Assembly (NCBI GenBank): GCA_004297005.1
Contig: SCVA01000038.1
Span: 62,001-126,000 of the forward strand
Direction: 5' to 3'
Source of the DNA: Nevskiaceae bacterium
Lineage (GTDB): Bacteria > Pseudomonadota > Gammaproteobacteria > Nevskiales > Nevskiaceae
Length of the DNA stretch: 64,000 bases
Shown here: piece after piece, positions 51,725-62,002 of the stretch
Layout of the letters: each line of letters starts with the position of its first letter
Position numbering within the stretch: the first letter of the stretch is position 1
Translations under genes and position numbers: made by a program
Notes under the pieces: generated by a model
Told to the model about the DNA's origin: nothing
The model's database searches: none
The model's input: only the letters and a program-made list of their open reading frames with translations

Positions 51725-52371
51725 GCCACGATTGGGTTTACAGGAGAAGGATGCTGCAACTGCCTCAGCAGTTGCGCTACCAAGTCATCGGCCACCGCGG
51801 ACACTGTGGCAGGCCCGCCGAGGTCGGCGACCTGGGTCATCGCCAGGCCGCTGTAGCCGCAGGGATTGATGCGCGAGAACGGCTCCAGATCCATTGCCAC
51901 GTTCAGTGACAGGCCGTGCATGCTGCGGCCCTGGCGGACCCGCAGGCCCAGGGAGCCGATCTTGTGCCGTCGCCCGGTGACATCGACATAAACCCCCGGC
52001 GCTTCGCGGTCGGCATAGGCGGCGATGCCATAGCCGAGCAGGGTATCGACCATCGCCTGCTCGATGCGGCTGACCAGACTGCGTACGCCGTAGCCGCGGC
52101 GGACGATGTCGATCAGCGGATAGGCCACCAATTGCCCGGGACCGTGATAGGTCACCTGGCCGCCGCGGTCGCTCTGTACCACCGGGATGTCGCCCGGCAT
52201 CAGCAGATGCTCGGGCTTGCCGGCCTGACCCTGGGTGTAGACCGGCGGATGTTCCAGCAGCCAGATCTCGTCCGGCGTGTCCGGCCCGCGCGCCTGGTTG
52301 AAGCGGCGCATCGCCTCGAAGCTGTCTTCGTAGGCGACGCTGCCGAGATGCCGGACGCGGATCTGGTCCAC
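51721..52371 (-). CDS. lipB: Lipoyl(octanoyl)transferase
   Basis: 216 residues with GTG at 52371. Moves octanoate from ACP to lipoyl domains. Family motifs [31 protein letters not shown], catalytic Lys in [13 protein letters not shown], and Cys in [13 protein letters not shown] longer ATG start at 52428 would overlap dacA by over 40 bp. It begins 14 bp after dacA; the usual small gene ybeD is not between them. Confidence 0.95.
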   Translation of the reverse strand: MDQIRVRHLGSVAYEDSFEAMRRFNQARGPDTPDEIWLLEHPPVYTQGQAGKPEHLLMPGDIPVVQSDRGGQVTYHGPGQLVAYPLIDIVRRGYGVRSLVSRIEQAMVDTLLGYGIAAYADREAPGVYVDVTGRRHKIGSLGLRVRQGRSMHGLSLNVAMDLEPFSRINPCGYSGLAMTQVADLGGPATVSAVADDLVAQLLRQLQHPSPVNPIVA

Positions 52372-52385
52372 GCAGTGCCTGGAAC

Positions 52386-53522
52386 TTAAGCGAACCAGAG
52401 GCGGATGGTGTCGATCAGCCGCTTCCACCAGCTACCGGCCGCCACCGCCTGCAGCACCACCAGGGGCTGGCTCTTCACCAGCTTGCCGTCCACCGAGATG
52501 TTGACGGTGCCGATGTGCTGGCCTTGGCTCAGCGGCGCGATCAGGGTGCCATCGACCTGCGGCTGGGCCTCGACCTTCTCGGCGGCGCCACGTGGCAGCG
52601 ACAGGTAGATCGGCTCCAGCGTGCCGACCTGCACGTCGTTGACCAGGCCCTTCCAGACCCGCACGCTGCCGGAAGGCTGATCGGCGCCCAGCAGCTTCAC
52701 GCTCTCGAAGAAGCGGAAGCCCCAGTTGAGCAGCTCCAGGCTGGCTTCGGCGCGGTACTTCTGGCTCTCGGTGCCCATTACCGCGGCGACCAGGCGACGG
52801 CCGTCGCGGCTGGCCGAGGACAGTAGGCAGTAGCCAGCGGCATTGGTATGGCCGGTCTTGATGCCATCGACGCTGCGGTCCATGGTCAACAGAATGTTGC
52901 GGTTGCCCTGCTTGATGCCGTTGTAGGTGAAGTCGGGCAGCGAGAACCACTTGTAGTAGTCGGGGAAGTCATGGATCAGCGCGCGGCCGAGCAGGGTCAC
53001 GTCGTGCGCGGTGGTGTAGTGCTCCGGGTCGGGCATGCCCGGCGCGTTCATGAAGTGGCTGTTCTTCATGCCGAGCTTGGCGGCGTACTGGTTCATCAGG
53101 TCGGCGAAGGCGCCTTCGCCGCCGGCGACATGCTCGGCGAGAGCCACCGAGGCATCGTTGCCGGACTGGGTGATGACGCCGTGCAGCAGGTCTTCCACCC
53201 GTACCCGCGAGCCGACATTGAGGAACATGCGCGACTCGCTGGAGTCGATGCCCTGGCGCCAGGCCTTCTCGCTGATGAAGGCCATGTCGTCGAGCTTGAT
53301 CCGGCCCTTCTTGATCTCGTCGAAGACGATATAGGTGGTCAGCACCTTGGTGATCGAGGCCGGCTCGACGCGCGAGTCGGAATTGCTCTGGGCGAGCAGC
53401 TCTCCGGACTGGAAGTCCAGCAGCGCCCAACTGGCGGCCTGGAGCGCCGGCGGATCGGGAATGGCGGCCTGGGCGGTGTTCAGAACCGTGGCGGCGGCGA
53501 GTGCAAGCAGGAAGCGTTTCAT
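52386..53522 (-). CDS. dacA: D-alanyl-D-alanine carboxypeptidase (PBP5/6 type)
   Basis: 378 residues. Signal peptide then the penicillin-binding motifs S56-I-T-K59, S120-G-N122 and K222-T-G224. C-terminal beta domain follows, ending in an amphipathic anchor helix ([15 protein letters not shown]). Removes terminal D-Ala from peptidoglycan stem peptides at the periplasmic face of the inner membrane. Confidence 0.97.
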   Translation of the reverse strand: MKRFLLALAAATVLNTAQAAIPDPPALQAASWALLDFQSGELLAQSNSDSRVEPASITKVLTTYIVFDEIKKGRIKLDDMAFISEKAWRQGIDSSESRMFLNVGSRVRVEDLLHGVITQSGNDASVALAEHVAGGEGAFADLMNQYAAKLGMKNSHFMNAPGMPDPEHYTTAHDVTLLGRALIHDFPDYYKWFSLPDFTYNGIKQGNRNILLTMDRSVDGIKTGHTNAAGYCLLSSASRDGRRLVAAVMGTESQKYRAEASLELLNWGFRFFESVKLLGADQPSGSVRVWKGLVNDVQVGTLEPIYLSLPRGAAEKVEAQPQVDGTLIAPLSQGQHIGTVNISVDGKLVKSQPLVVLQAVAAGSWWKRLIDTIRLWFA

Positions 53523-53713
53523 CGAGAACCGGAAAGGTGAGGTGAGGGAGGTCGCGGCGGCGCGAATTTTTAAGGCTGGGGCGAAAAATCAGGCGCGGAC
53601 GTTTGGCTCTGACATTGCCGGCCCGGGAGATCTGCTGCAAGACGAATGGCGAGGCGATGACATAGTTTACTGCGATGCCGTCGGCGACTGGTTCAGAGAG
53701 CGTTCAGGGGAAG

Positions 53714-54586
53714 CTACTCGGCCACCGGATTGGCCATGATTCTCTGGGTTTGCAGTTTGCGCCGGGTGGCTTCCAGGCTGGCGAAATCCCGGAAGGGACC
53801 GGCGCGCAGCACCTGCTCTTCGCCATCACCGGCGGCGCTGGGGGTGGCGATCAGCTCGGTCTGGCCTATGCCCATGCGGCCGAGCCGCTCCTGCAGGGCG
53901 ATGGCCTCGATAGGGTCATCAAAGCGGCCCACTTCCAGATAGCGGGGCCGCCCGGCGCCATCTTCGATCGACTGGCTGCCTTGGTCGGGGGTGAGCACTT
54001 CCAGCAGTACGTCCGAGGAGCCGTGGTGCAGCAGGTCGATCTTGGCGGCAGCGGCGTAGGAGAGATCGACGATGCGGCCGGGGTGGAAGGGGCCGCGGTC
54101 GTTGATCTTGACCACCACGCTGAGGTTGTTGGCGAGGTTGGTGACGCGCGCATAGGTCGGCAGCGGCAGGGTCTTGTGCGCGGCGGTCATCGCGAACATG
54201 TCGTACTTCTCGCCGCTGGCGGTGCGCCGGCCGTGGAATTTCTTGCCGTACCAGGAGGCGCGGCCGCGCTCCTGAAAATTGCGGGGTATCTCCGGCAACA
54301 CCTCGTAGCGCTCGCCCAGCGCCTCGTAGCTGGGCGGATTGCCGTACTTGCTGCGTGGTTCCTCGCGCGGCACCGCGTCCGGGGTATTGGCGACGTCGGC
54401 GGGAATCTCGTCGCGGTCGGGCGCGTAGTCCTTGTCCGGTGTCGGGCAGTTGGCGCAGCGCTTGCCGGACACCACCGGCGCCATCCGGGTGCCGCCGGTC
54501 TTGCCGCCAGTGACTGGCGGCAGACTGCTGGCGCAGCCCACGAGCAGCAGGGCCGCCAGAGCGGCTAGGCAGGTGGTCCTGGTCAC
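53714..54586 (-). CDS. rlpA: RlpA septal-ring lytic transglycosylase
   Basis: 290 residues. Lipobox LLVGC. Double-psi beta-barrel (RASWYGKKFHGRRTASGEKYD with catalytic-type Glu/Asp, VVVKINDRGPFHPGRIVDLS). C-terminal SPOR-type domain (QVLRAGPFRDFASLEATRRKL), which binds denuded glycan. A 191-bp gap without recognised features separates it from dacA. Start overlaps the mltB stop (ATGA). Confidence 0.95.
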   Translation of the reverse strand: MTRTTCLAALAALLLVGCASSLPPVTGGKTGGTRMAPVVSGKRCANCPTPDKDYAPDRDEIPADVANTPDAVPREEPRSKYGNPPSYEALGERYEVLPEIPRNFQERGRASWYGKKFHGRRTASGEKYDMFAMTAAHKTLPLPTYARVTNLANNLSVVVKINDRGPFHPGRIVDLSYAAAAKIDLLHHGSSDVLLEVLTPDQGSQSIEDGAGRPRYLEVGRFDDPIEAIALQERLGRMGIGQTELIATPSAAGDGEEQVLRAGPFRDFASLEATRRKLQTQRIMANPVAE

Positions 54587-55596
54587 GAGCCGGTCTGGGC
54601 CTGTTGCAGCTCGGCGGCGAGCTGGGTCACCGCCATCGCGTAGAAGATGCGCGGGTTGTAGGACATCACCGCGTAGAAGTTGGGTAGCGCCAGCCAGTAC
54701 TCCGGGCCATTCGGGCGCGGCAGCTCGACCAGTCCGGCGGGCAGGTCGGGGCTCAGCTCGGCGGCCGACTCCACCCCGAACTGCTGCCAGCCGGCGATGG
54801 TGGCGTTCGGTTTGCGCAGGTTGCGTTCGGGGGCCCGGCTGTTGAGATTTACCGTACGCACGGGCGCCAGCAGTGGCTCGCCACGACGCCAGTGCATGGC
54901 CGGCCGATCGGGCGGCACATACGTGTTGAAGTAGCGCGCGATTGAGCCGATGGCATCCGGGATGCTCCAGAGATCGACACGGCCGTCGCCGTCGTAGTCC
55001 ACCGCGAGGTTCAGATAGTTGCTGGGCATGAACTGCGCCGCGCCCACCGCGCCGGCATAGGAGCCCTTCACCGCCGTTGGCTCGAAGCCGAAGTTGCGGC
55101 AGAAGGCGAAATAGGCCGCCAGTTCGCCGAAGAAGAACGGTTGCCGCGTCGGGTGCTCGTAGCCCTGGGTGACCAGCGCATCCAGCACCCGGTGCTTGCC
55201 GGTATAGCTGCCGTACTTGGTTTCCACGCCCATCACCGCCGCGATCACCGGCGGCGGCACGCCGTACTCGGCCTCGGCGCGCTCGAAGTAGGGCGCGTAG
55301 TCCTGCAGCAGTTGCAGCCCACGCTCGGCCTGCTTGGGAAAGACGTGCAGGGCGCGGTAGTCGTCCCAGTAGACGCTGGTGGTTTCCTTGTTCTGGCGCT
55401 CGGCCTGGATCAGCTGCGGCAGTTGCTCGGCCTGGGCTAGCGCATCGTCCACCTTCGCCAGATCGGCCTCGCTGAAGCCGTAGTCGCGCACCAGCCGCTG
55501 ATGCAGCTCGGCGGTCTTGGGGTGGTCGCGATAGTCGGCCTCTGCGCCCTGGACGAGGGCGAGCAGCAGCAGGGCGGAAAGGGCGGCGGGCCTCAC
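54583..55596 (-). CDS. mltB: MltB lytic murein transglycosylase
   Basis: 337 residues, signal peptide (ALSALLLLALVQGAEA). GH103-type core: VIAAVMGVETKYGSYTGKHRV with the catalytic Glu, GSYAGAVGAAQFMPSNYL, DYDGDGRVDLW and FYAVMSYNP. GTG at 55596 overlaps the rodA stop (GTGA). No lipobox, so possibly a soluble periplasmic form. Confidence 0.94.
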   Translation of the reverse strand: MRPAALSALLLLALVQGAEADYRDHPKTAELHQRLVRDYGFSEADLAKVDDALAQAEQLPQLIQAERQNKETTSVYWDDYRALHVFPKQAERGLQLLQDYAPYFERAEAEYGVPPPVIAAVMGVETKYGSYTGKHRVLDALVTQGYEHPTRQPFFFGELAAYFAFCRNFGFEPTAVKGSYAGAVGAAQFMPSNYLNLAVDYDGDGRVDLWSIPDAIGSIARYFNTYVPPDRPAMHWRRGEPLLAPVRTVNLNSRAPERNLRKPNATIAGWQQFGVESAAELSPDLPAGLVELPRPNGPEYWLALPNFYAVMSYNPRIFYAMAVTQLAAELQQAQTGS

Positions 55597-56726
55597 GAGC
55601 TCAGGAGCTTCCGGTGGGTATGGATGGACATCAGCATACCGAAGCCGGCGAGCAGGGTGACGGCCGAGGTGCCGCCGTAGGAAAGCAGGGGCAGGGGCAC
55701 GCCGACCACCGGCATCAAGCCCATGACCATGCCCATGTTGATGAACACGTAGATGAAGAAGGTCAGCGCCAGCGAGCCGGCAAGCAGGCGCTGGAAGCTG
55801 TCGTGCCCGCGCAGGGCGATGAACAGGCCGCGGCCGACCACCAGGGTGTAGAGGGTGAGTAGCAGGATCACGCCCATCATGCCCATCTCTTCGGAGTAGA
55901 CCGCGAAGATGAAGTCGGTGTGCGATTCCGGCAGGAAGTCCAGTTTGGCCTGGGTGCCGTTCATCCAGCCCTTGCCGAACACGCCGCCGGAGCCGATGGC
56001 GATCTTGCTCTGGGTGATGTGGTAGCCGGTGCCGAGCGGGTCGCGCTCGGGGTCTAGGAAGGTCAGCACCCGCTGCCGTTGGTAGTCGTGCAAGCGATAC
56101 CAGAGGATCGGAGCGGCGGCGGCCACTGCGGCCAGGGCGCCAAGGATCCAGCGCCAGCCCAGGCCGCCCAGGTACAGGGCAAAGCCGCCGGAGACGATGA
56201 TCAGCAGGGCGGTGCCGAGGTCGGGCTGGAGCATCACCATCACCGCCGGAAAGCCGATGATCGCCAGGGTGACCAGCACCACCCGCCAGCTCGGCGGCAG
56301 GGGCCGGCCATGCAGCCAGGCGGCGACCATCATCGGCATGCCCAGCTTCATCATTTCCGAAGGCTGAAAGCGGATCACCCCGAGATCCAGCCAGCGCTGC
56401 GCGCCCTTGGCGTGATCGCCCAGCACCAGAACCAGCGCCAACAGCACGCAGGCGACGCCGTAGAACCAGGGCGCGGCGGCGCGGTAATAGTCGGGCGGCA
56501 CCTGCGCCAGCGCCGCCATCACCATGAAGCCCAGTAGCAGTCGCTGCAACTGCGCCAGTAGGGCGTCCAGCGAGTGGCCGGAGGCCGAGTAGAGCGTCAC
56601 CAGGCCGACTATGCCGATGCTCACCAACAGGCTCAGCAGCCAGAGGTCGATGTGCAGGCGCTGCAGGCGCTCGCTCCAGGTGGCGGGCGTGCGCGGCGTG
56701 GGGGTGAAGGCGGTGCCGGTATTCAT
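55593..56726 (-). CDS. rodA: Rod-shape glycosyltransferase RodA
   Basis: 377 residues, about ten helices, SEDS family. GDHAKGAQRWLDLGVIRFQPSE, DLGTALLI, ESHTDFIFAVYSEEMG, and PVVGVPLPLLSYGGTS are diagnostic. Works with PBP2 to synthesise lateral-wall peptidoglycan. Starts at one base overlap with mrdA (TGATG). Confidence 0.97.
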   Translation of the reverse strand: MNTGTAFTPTPRTPATWSERLQRLHIDLWLLSLLVSIGIVGLVTLYSASGHSLDALLAQLQRLLLGFMVMAALAQVPPDYYRAAAPWFYGVACVLLALVLVLGDHAKGAQRWLDLGVIRFQPSEMMKLGMPMMVAAWLHGRPLPPSWRVVLVTLAIIGFPAVMVMLQPDLGTALLIIVSGGFALYLGGLGWRWILGALAAVAAAAPILWYRLHDYQRQRVLTFLDPERDPLGTGYHITQSKIAIGSGGVFGKGWMNGTQAKLDFLPESHTDFIFAVYSEEMGMMGVILLLTLYTLVVGRGLFIALRGHDSFQRLLAGSLALTFFIYVFINMGMVMGLMPVVGVPLPLLSYGGTSAVTLLAGFGMLMSIHTHRKLLSS

Positions 56727-58897
56727 CAGTGATCTCCGTGCGGAGCCGGCGTCTTGGTGGGATCGTCCTCGGACGGCGGATTGACCGAGTCGCCCTGTAC
56801 CGGAGGCGGAGTCGGCGGCGCCTGGAAGCCGGCCTCGGCATCATCGACCGCGATGGCGTCGGCCGGATTCTCGCCGGCCGCCGCGGGTGGGCGCTGTGCA
56901 GGGATGGTCAACAAGGGGGCGGTAGCCGGTGGCGGCAAGCCGCGCTCGCTGGGAGTGACAAAGCCGTCGAACTCGGTTTCCGCGCCTTCCTCCACGGCTG
57001 CGGCCGGTTCGTCCGGGGTCGCCGGCAAGGACGCCGTGGCATAGAGGACCTTGCCGAGCAGGTATTGATCCATGATCTGCCGCGCCACCGGCGCCGCGAC
57101 GCTGCCGCCATGGCCGGCGTGCTCGGCGAGCACGGCGATGGCGATGCGTGGCTTGTCGGTGGGCGCGAAGGCGATGAACCAGGCGTGGTCGCGCAGGTGC
57201 TTGGGCGTGGCGTTGAGTTCCGGCGCGTCCTCATCGGCCTGCGAGAGGCCGGCGACTTGGGCGGTGCCGGTCTTGCTGGCGATACGGTAGGGCGAGTCCT
57301 TGCCGATGCGGTAGGCGGTGCCACCCGGCGAATGGGTGACCAGCTCCATGGCGGCGATCACGTCGTCGTATTCGTGCGGCTCGCGCTCCGGCATCGGCGG
57401 CAGCGGCTTGGCGGGCACGCCGGTGATGTTGCCGGTGAGCGGGTCTTCGATGGCATGCACCAGATGCGGCTCGAAACCGCCGCCGCGCATCGCCAGCCGG
57501 GCGGTGGCTTGTGCCATCTGCAAGGGGGTGATCTGCCAATAGCCCTGGCCGATGCCGATGTTGAGGGTCTCGCCGGGGAACCAGGGCTCCTTGCGCACGC
57601 GACGTTTCCAGGCGCGCGAGGGCAGCAGGCCGCTACGCTCGTTGGGCACGTCGATGCCGGTGGCCTTGCCGAAGCCGAACTGCTCCATCACCTCGTCGAT
57701 GCGGTCGATGCCGAGGTTGATCGCCAGTTGGTAGTAGAAGATGTCGCAGCTCTTGGCCAGTGCCCAAGGCATGTCCAGGCTGCCGTGGCCGGTGCGCTTG
57801 TGGCAGCGGAACTTGCGGCTGGAATTGGGCAGGTAATAGGTGCCGTTGCAGGTGACGCGCTGGTTGTTGTCGGTCTCGCCGTAAAGCAGGCCGGCGAAGG
57901 TCATGAACGGCTTGATGGTGGAGCCGGGCGGGAAGGTGCCCTGCAGGGCGCGGTTGTAGAGCGGCCGGCTGGGATCGTTCTGCAGCGCGCGGTAGTTCTT
58001 GGTGCTGATGCCTTCGACGAAGGGGTGCGGGTCGAAGCCGGGCTTGCTGACCAGAGTCAGCACCTCGCCGGTCTGCGGGTCGATGGCGGCGATGGCGCCG
58101 TCCAGCTCGCCCAGCGCGCGCTCGGCGATGTTCTGCAGGCGGGCGTCGAGGCTCAGGTAGAGGTTGCGGCCGGGTGCGCCGGGGCGCTGCTCCAGTTCGC
58201 GCAGCGGCCGGCCGGCGGCATTGGCCTCGACGATGCGCGCGCCAGGTGTGCCGCGCAGCTCCTCCTCGTGGCTTTTCTCGACGCCGAGCTTGCCGATCTG
58301 GTTGATGCCCTGGTAGTCGCGCTCGTTGAGCTTGGCGTAATCGGCCTCGGAGATGCCGCCGACATAACCGATCACATGGCTGGCGGTGGGGCCCATGGTG
58401 TAGGTGCGCGACAGGCCGGCGGTGATGTCTACGCCCTTGAAGTTGTAGCGGTTGATCTCGAAGCGGGCGACTTCTTCCGGATTCAGGTTGGTGCGCAGTG
58501 GCACACCGCGGTAGCGCGGGGTCTTGCGCACCCGGTCCTTGAAGCGGGCGATGTCGCCGGGAGTGAGACCCATCACCGGCGTCAGTTGCTCCAGCAGGGC
58601 GTCGAGGTCTTCGACCTGCTCGCGGGTGACTTCGAGATTGAACGAGGGCCGGTTCTGCGCCAGCAGGGCGCCATTGCGGTCGTAGATCAGGCCGCGCACC
58701 GGCGGCATCGGCACCACCCGCATGCGATTGTCGTCGGCGCGGGTGCTGTAGTAGTCGTGCTGCAACACCTGCAAGTCGGCGAGGCGGGCGATCAGCAACA
58801 GGATCAGCAACAGCAGGACGATGGCCGCGACCAGTACCCGGCTGGAGAAATTGCGCTTCTCTTCGTAGAGATCCTTGAGCGCGTCGTAGCTGTTCAT
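56726..58897 (-). CDS. mrdA: Penicillin-binding protein 2 (transpeptidase)
   Basis: 723 residues. Cytoplasmic start, one helix (21-40), pedestal domain, then the transpeptidase: nucleophile in S326-T-I-K329, S383-C-D385 and K542-T-G544. The residues after about 630 (PATPDEPAAAVEEGAE to the end) are a Pro/Ala/acidic tail of some 90 residues that E. coli PBP2 (633 aa) lacks. Start overlaps the mreD stop (ATGA). Confidence 0.96.
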   Translation of the reverse strand: MNSYDALKDLYEEKRNFSSRVLVAAIVLLLLILLLIARLADLQVLQHDYYSTRADDNRMRVVPMPPVRGLIYDRNGALLAQNRPSFNLEVTREQVEDLDALLEQLTPVMGLTPGDIARFKDRVRKTPRYRGVPLRTNLNPEEVARFEINRYNFKGVDITAGLSRTYTMGPTASHVIGYVGGISEADYAKLNERDYQGINQIGKLGVEKSHEEELRGTPGARIVEANAAGRPLRELEQRPGAPGRNLYLSLDARLQNIAERALGELDGAIAAIDPQTGEVLTLVSKPGFDPHPFVEGISTKNYRALQNDPSRPLYNRALQGTFPPGSTIKPFMTFAGLLYGETDNNQRVTCNGTYYLPNSSRKFRCHKRTGHGSLDMPWALAKSCDIFYYQLAINLGIDRIDEVMEQFGFGKATGIDVPNERSGLLPSRAWKRRVRKEPWFPGETLNIGIGQGYWQITPLQMAQATARLAMRGGGFEPHLVHAIEDPLTGNITGVPAKPLPPMPEREPHEYDDVIAAMELVTHSPGGTAYRIGKDSPYRIASKTGTAQVAGLSQADEDAPELNATPKHLRDHAWFIAFAPTDKPRIAIAVLAEHAGHGGSVAAPVARQIMDQYLLGKVLYATASLPATPDEPAAAVEEGAETEFDGFVTPSERGLPPPATAPLLTIPAQRPPAAAGENPADAIAVDDAEAGFQAPPTPPPVQGDSVNPPSEDDPTKTPAPHGDH

Positions 58898-59376
58898 GGC
58901 CGGCCGCGGGGGCCGCGCAGCGCATCCATCACGCTGCACACCAGGGGCCAGAACAGCACCGTGGTGATGATCGGCAGAAAGCGCAGGCTGGGCTCGGCGG
59001 AATGCCGGGCCATGCCGTCAAACCAGAACTGCAAGAGCGCGTAGACCGCCCAGACCGGGGTCAGGGTCAGCATCTGCTGCCAGAGCGGGAACAGGCCCAG
59101 GGAGCTGCGCAGGCGGGTAAGCGCGTAGGCGAGCAGAATCAACCCCATGGCGTGCTGGCCGAGTGGCGTGTTGTAGAGCGCGTCGCAGGCCAGGCCGGTG
59201 AGGAAGGCGATGAGGGTCATCGGCAGGTTGGGGCCGTAGAACGCCCAGTAGCCGATCAGCAGGGCCACCCACATCGGCCGCAGCGCGGCGAGGGCGTCGG
59301 GCAGGGCCACAATCTGCAGCATCAGCGCGATCAGCAGACTGAGGGCGAACAGGCTGCGGGTGAGGGCGGCGGTCAT
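58894..59376 (-). CDS. mreD: Rod-shape protein MreD
   Basis: 160 residues, about five helices (LLIALMLQIVALPDAL, PNLPMTLIAFLTGLACDALY, LGQHAMGLILLAYALTRL). Order in the cluster makes the assignment firm. Start overlaps the mreC stop (ATGA). Confidence 0.93.
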   Translation of the reverse strand: MTAALTRSLFALSLLIALMLQIVALPDALAALRPMWVALLIGYWAFYGPNLPMTLIAFLTGLACDALYNTPLGQHAMGLILLAYALTRLRSSLGLFPLWQQMLTLTPVWAVYALLQFWFDGMARHSAEPSLRFLPIITTVLFWPLVCSVMDALRGPRGRP

Positions 59377-60293
59377 GGCTTGTTCGCCTTCGGCGGCGAC
59401 GCCGGCGGGACGGCGGCAGGCTCGGCTTCAGCAGGGGCCTCCACCGGTTCCGGGCGCTGGCTCCACACCAGCAGGGCCTGGCGCCCCTGATCAAGCCGTG
59501 CCGCTGGGTAGGCGCTGGCCTGCATGAAGTGCTCGCCGGTGGTGCGACGCACGTCGAAGATCTCGCCGACCGGATAGCCGCCGGGGAAGCGCCCGCCCAG
59601 AGACGACGACACCAGCAGGTCGCCGACCTTCACGTCGGCATTGCCGGGCAGGAAGGGCAGAGTCAGCACCCGGCCGTCGCCCCCCCCGCGGGCAATGGTC
59701 TGCAGGCCGGTGCGGTTGATCTCCACCGGGATGCCGTGACCGGGATCGGTGATCAGCATCGCCGTCGAGCCGGAGGGGTAAACCCGGATCACCTGGCCCA
59801 TCACGCCGTAGGCGTCGACCAGCGCCTGGCCGAGGTAGACGCCGTCCTTCTCGCCCTTGTTGAGACTGATCTGGTGGCGGTAGGGGTCCTGGCTGGTGGC
59901 GACGATCTCGGCGATCAGCACTTTTTCTTCCAGCGCCGAGGAGGAAGCCAGCAGCTGGCGGATGCGGCGGTTCTCCGCCTCCAGCGCGGCGAAGCGCAGC
60001 AGGCGCGCCTGCTGCTTGAGCTGCTCTTCCTTGAGCTGGCGGTTTTCGCTCAGCAGCGACTGGTAGGAGCGCACCCCGGCGGTGGCATTGCTCACCCCCT
60101 GCGGGACTGCGGCCAGCCACTGCACCGGTTGCAGCAGCCACTGGATGCCGCCGCGGACCTGCAAAAGCAGATCCGGGCTGCGCTGGTCGGCAAACCAGAG
60201 CCCGAAGGACAGCACCAGCAGCAAAAGGGTGCGAAAGCCCAGCCCCGGTCCGCGCGGGAACAGGGGTTGGGCGGCGCGGCGGGAACGGGCCAT
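59373..60293 (-). CDS. mreC: Rod-shape protein MreC
   Basis: 306 residues. Short cytoplasmic end, a helix (TLLLLVLSFGLWFA), a coiled coil (about 75-115), then the two beta domains with LNKGEKDGVYLGQALVDAYGVMG and VKVGDLLVSSSLGGRFPGGYPVG. The C-terminus is Pro/Ala/Glu-rich. Separated by 158 bp from mreB with no visible terminator. Confidence 0.95.
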   Translation of the reverse strand: MARSRRAAQPLFPRGPGLGFRTLLLLVLSFGLWFADQRSPDLLLQVRGGIQWLLQPVQWLAAVPQGVSNATAGVRSYQSLLSENRQLKEEQLKQQARLLRFAALEAENRRIRQLLASSSALEEKVLIAEIVATSQDPYRHQISLNKGEKDGVYLGQALVDAYGVMGQVIRVYPSGSTAMLITDPGHGIPVEINRTGLQTIARGGGDGRVLTLPFLPGNADVKVGDLLVSSSLGGRFPGGYPVGEIFDVRRTTGEHFMQASAYPAARLDQGRQALLVWSQRPEPVEAPAEAEPAAVPPASPPKANKP

Positions 60294-60451
60294 TTAGGAC
60301 GCTGTCCGAGGCGAAGCAAACATGATTCGAGCGGCCGTTGTGAGCAGGTTCAAGGGCAAGGCGCACGGGGCGCAGCAGCCGCAGCGTGGCAGCGCCACGT
60401 GAGGACTGTGAGCACCGCGCAACGCAGCCATTGAACCGCGCAGCAGGCCGA

Positions 60452-61585
<1,134 letters not shown>

Positions 61586-61586
61586 C

Positions 61587-61614
61587 TAAAATTGTGCATC
61601 TGCACATCATATCA
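61587..61614. promoter_or_regulatory. Divergent mreB/gatC promoter region with palindrome
   Basis: TGTGCATCTGCACA (61593-61606) is a near-perfect palindrome. Minus-strand TGATATGAT (61614-61606) looks like an extended -10 for mreB. Plus-strand TAAAAT (61587-61592) could be a -10 for gatC. No strong -35 boxes. Confidence 0.35.
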
Positions 61615-61630
61615 ATGATTTTTGCCCCCG

Positions 61631-61918
61631 ATGAGCCTGACCCCCGAACAAGTGCAGCAAGTTGCCCATCTGGCCCGGCTGGAGCTGAAAGCCGAGATGG
61701 TCCCGACCTACGCCCAGCAGCTCTCCAACATCCTGGCGATGGTGGATCAGCTCACGGCCGCCAATACCCAGGGCGTGAGCCCCATGGCGCATCCCCTGGG
61801 CCTGACCCAGCGCCTGCGCCCGGATGTAGTGACCGAGCCCAACCGCCGTGAGGCCTACCAGGCCCACGCTCCGGCGGTCGAAGACGGCCTGTTCCTGGTG
61901 CCGAAAGTCATCGAGTAG
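61631..61918 (+). CDS. gatC: Glutamyl-tRNA(Gln) amidotransferase subunit C
   Basis: 95 residues. SLTPEQVQQVAHLARLEL and LSNILAMVDQL, then DVVTEPNRREAYQAHAP and FLVPKVIE at the end, as in GatC. Stabilises the GatA-GatB complex that forms Gln-tRNA(Gln) or Asn-tRNA(Asn). ATG at 61631. Confidence 0.95.
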   Translation: MSLTPEQVQQVAHLARLELKAEMVPTYAQQLSNILAMVDQLTAANTQGVSPMAHPLGLTQRLRPDVVTEPNRREAYQAHAPAVEDGLFLVPKVIE

Positions 61919-61935
61919 TTCCGTGGGACGGGCAC

Positions 61936-61976
61936 GGTGAGACGCAGGGCGTCTTGCCGGCCCCTTGCGTCTCACC
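61936..61976. other. Hairpin between gatC and gatA
   Basis: GGTGAGACGCA (61936-61946) pairs perfectly with TGCGTCTCACC (61966-61976) across a 19-nt loop. No T-run, so it is more likely an mRNA processing or stability element than a terminator. Confidence 0.65.
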
Positions 61977-62002
61977 TCCCGCAGCCTCATTTCCAAGAGC
62001 TC

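Noticed and set aside
56729-59044. 771-codon plus-strand open frame
   Set aside because: Antisense to mrdA and mreD; no domain, no Shine-Dalgarno.
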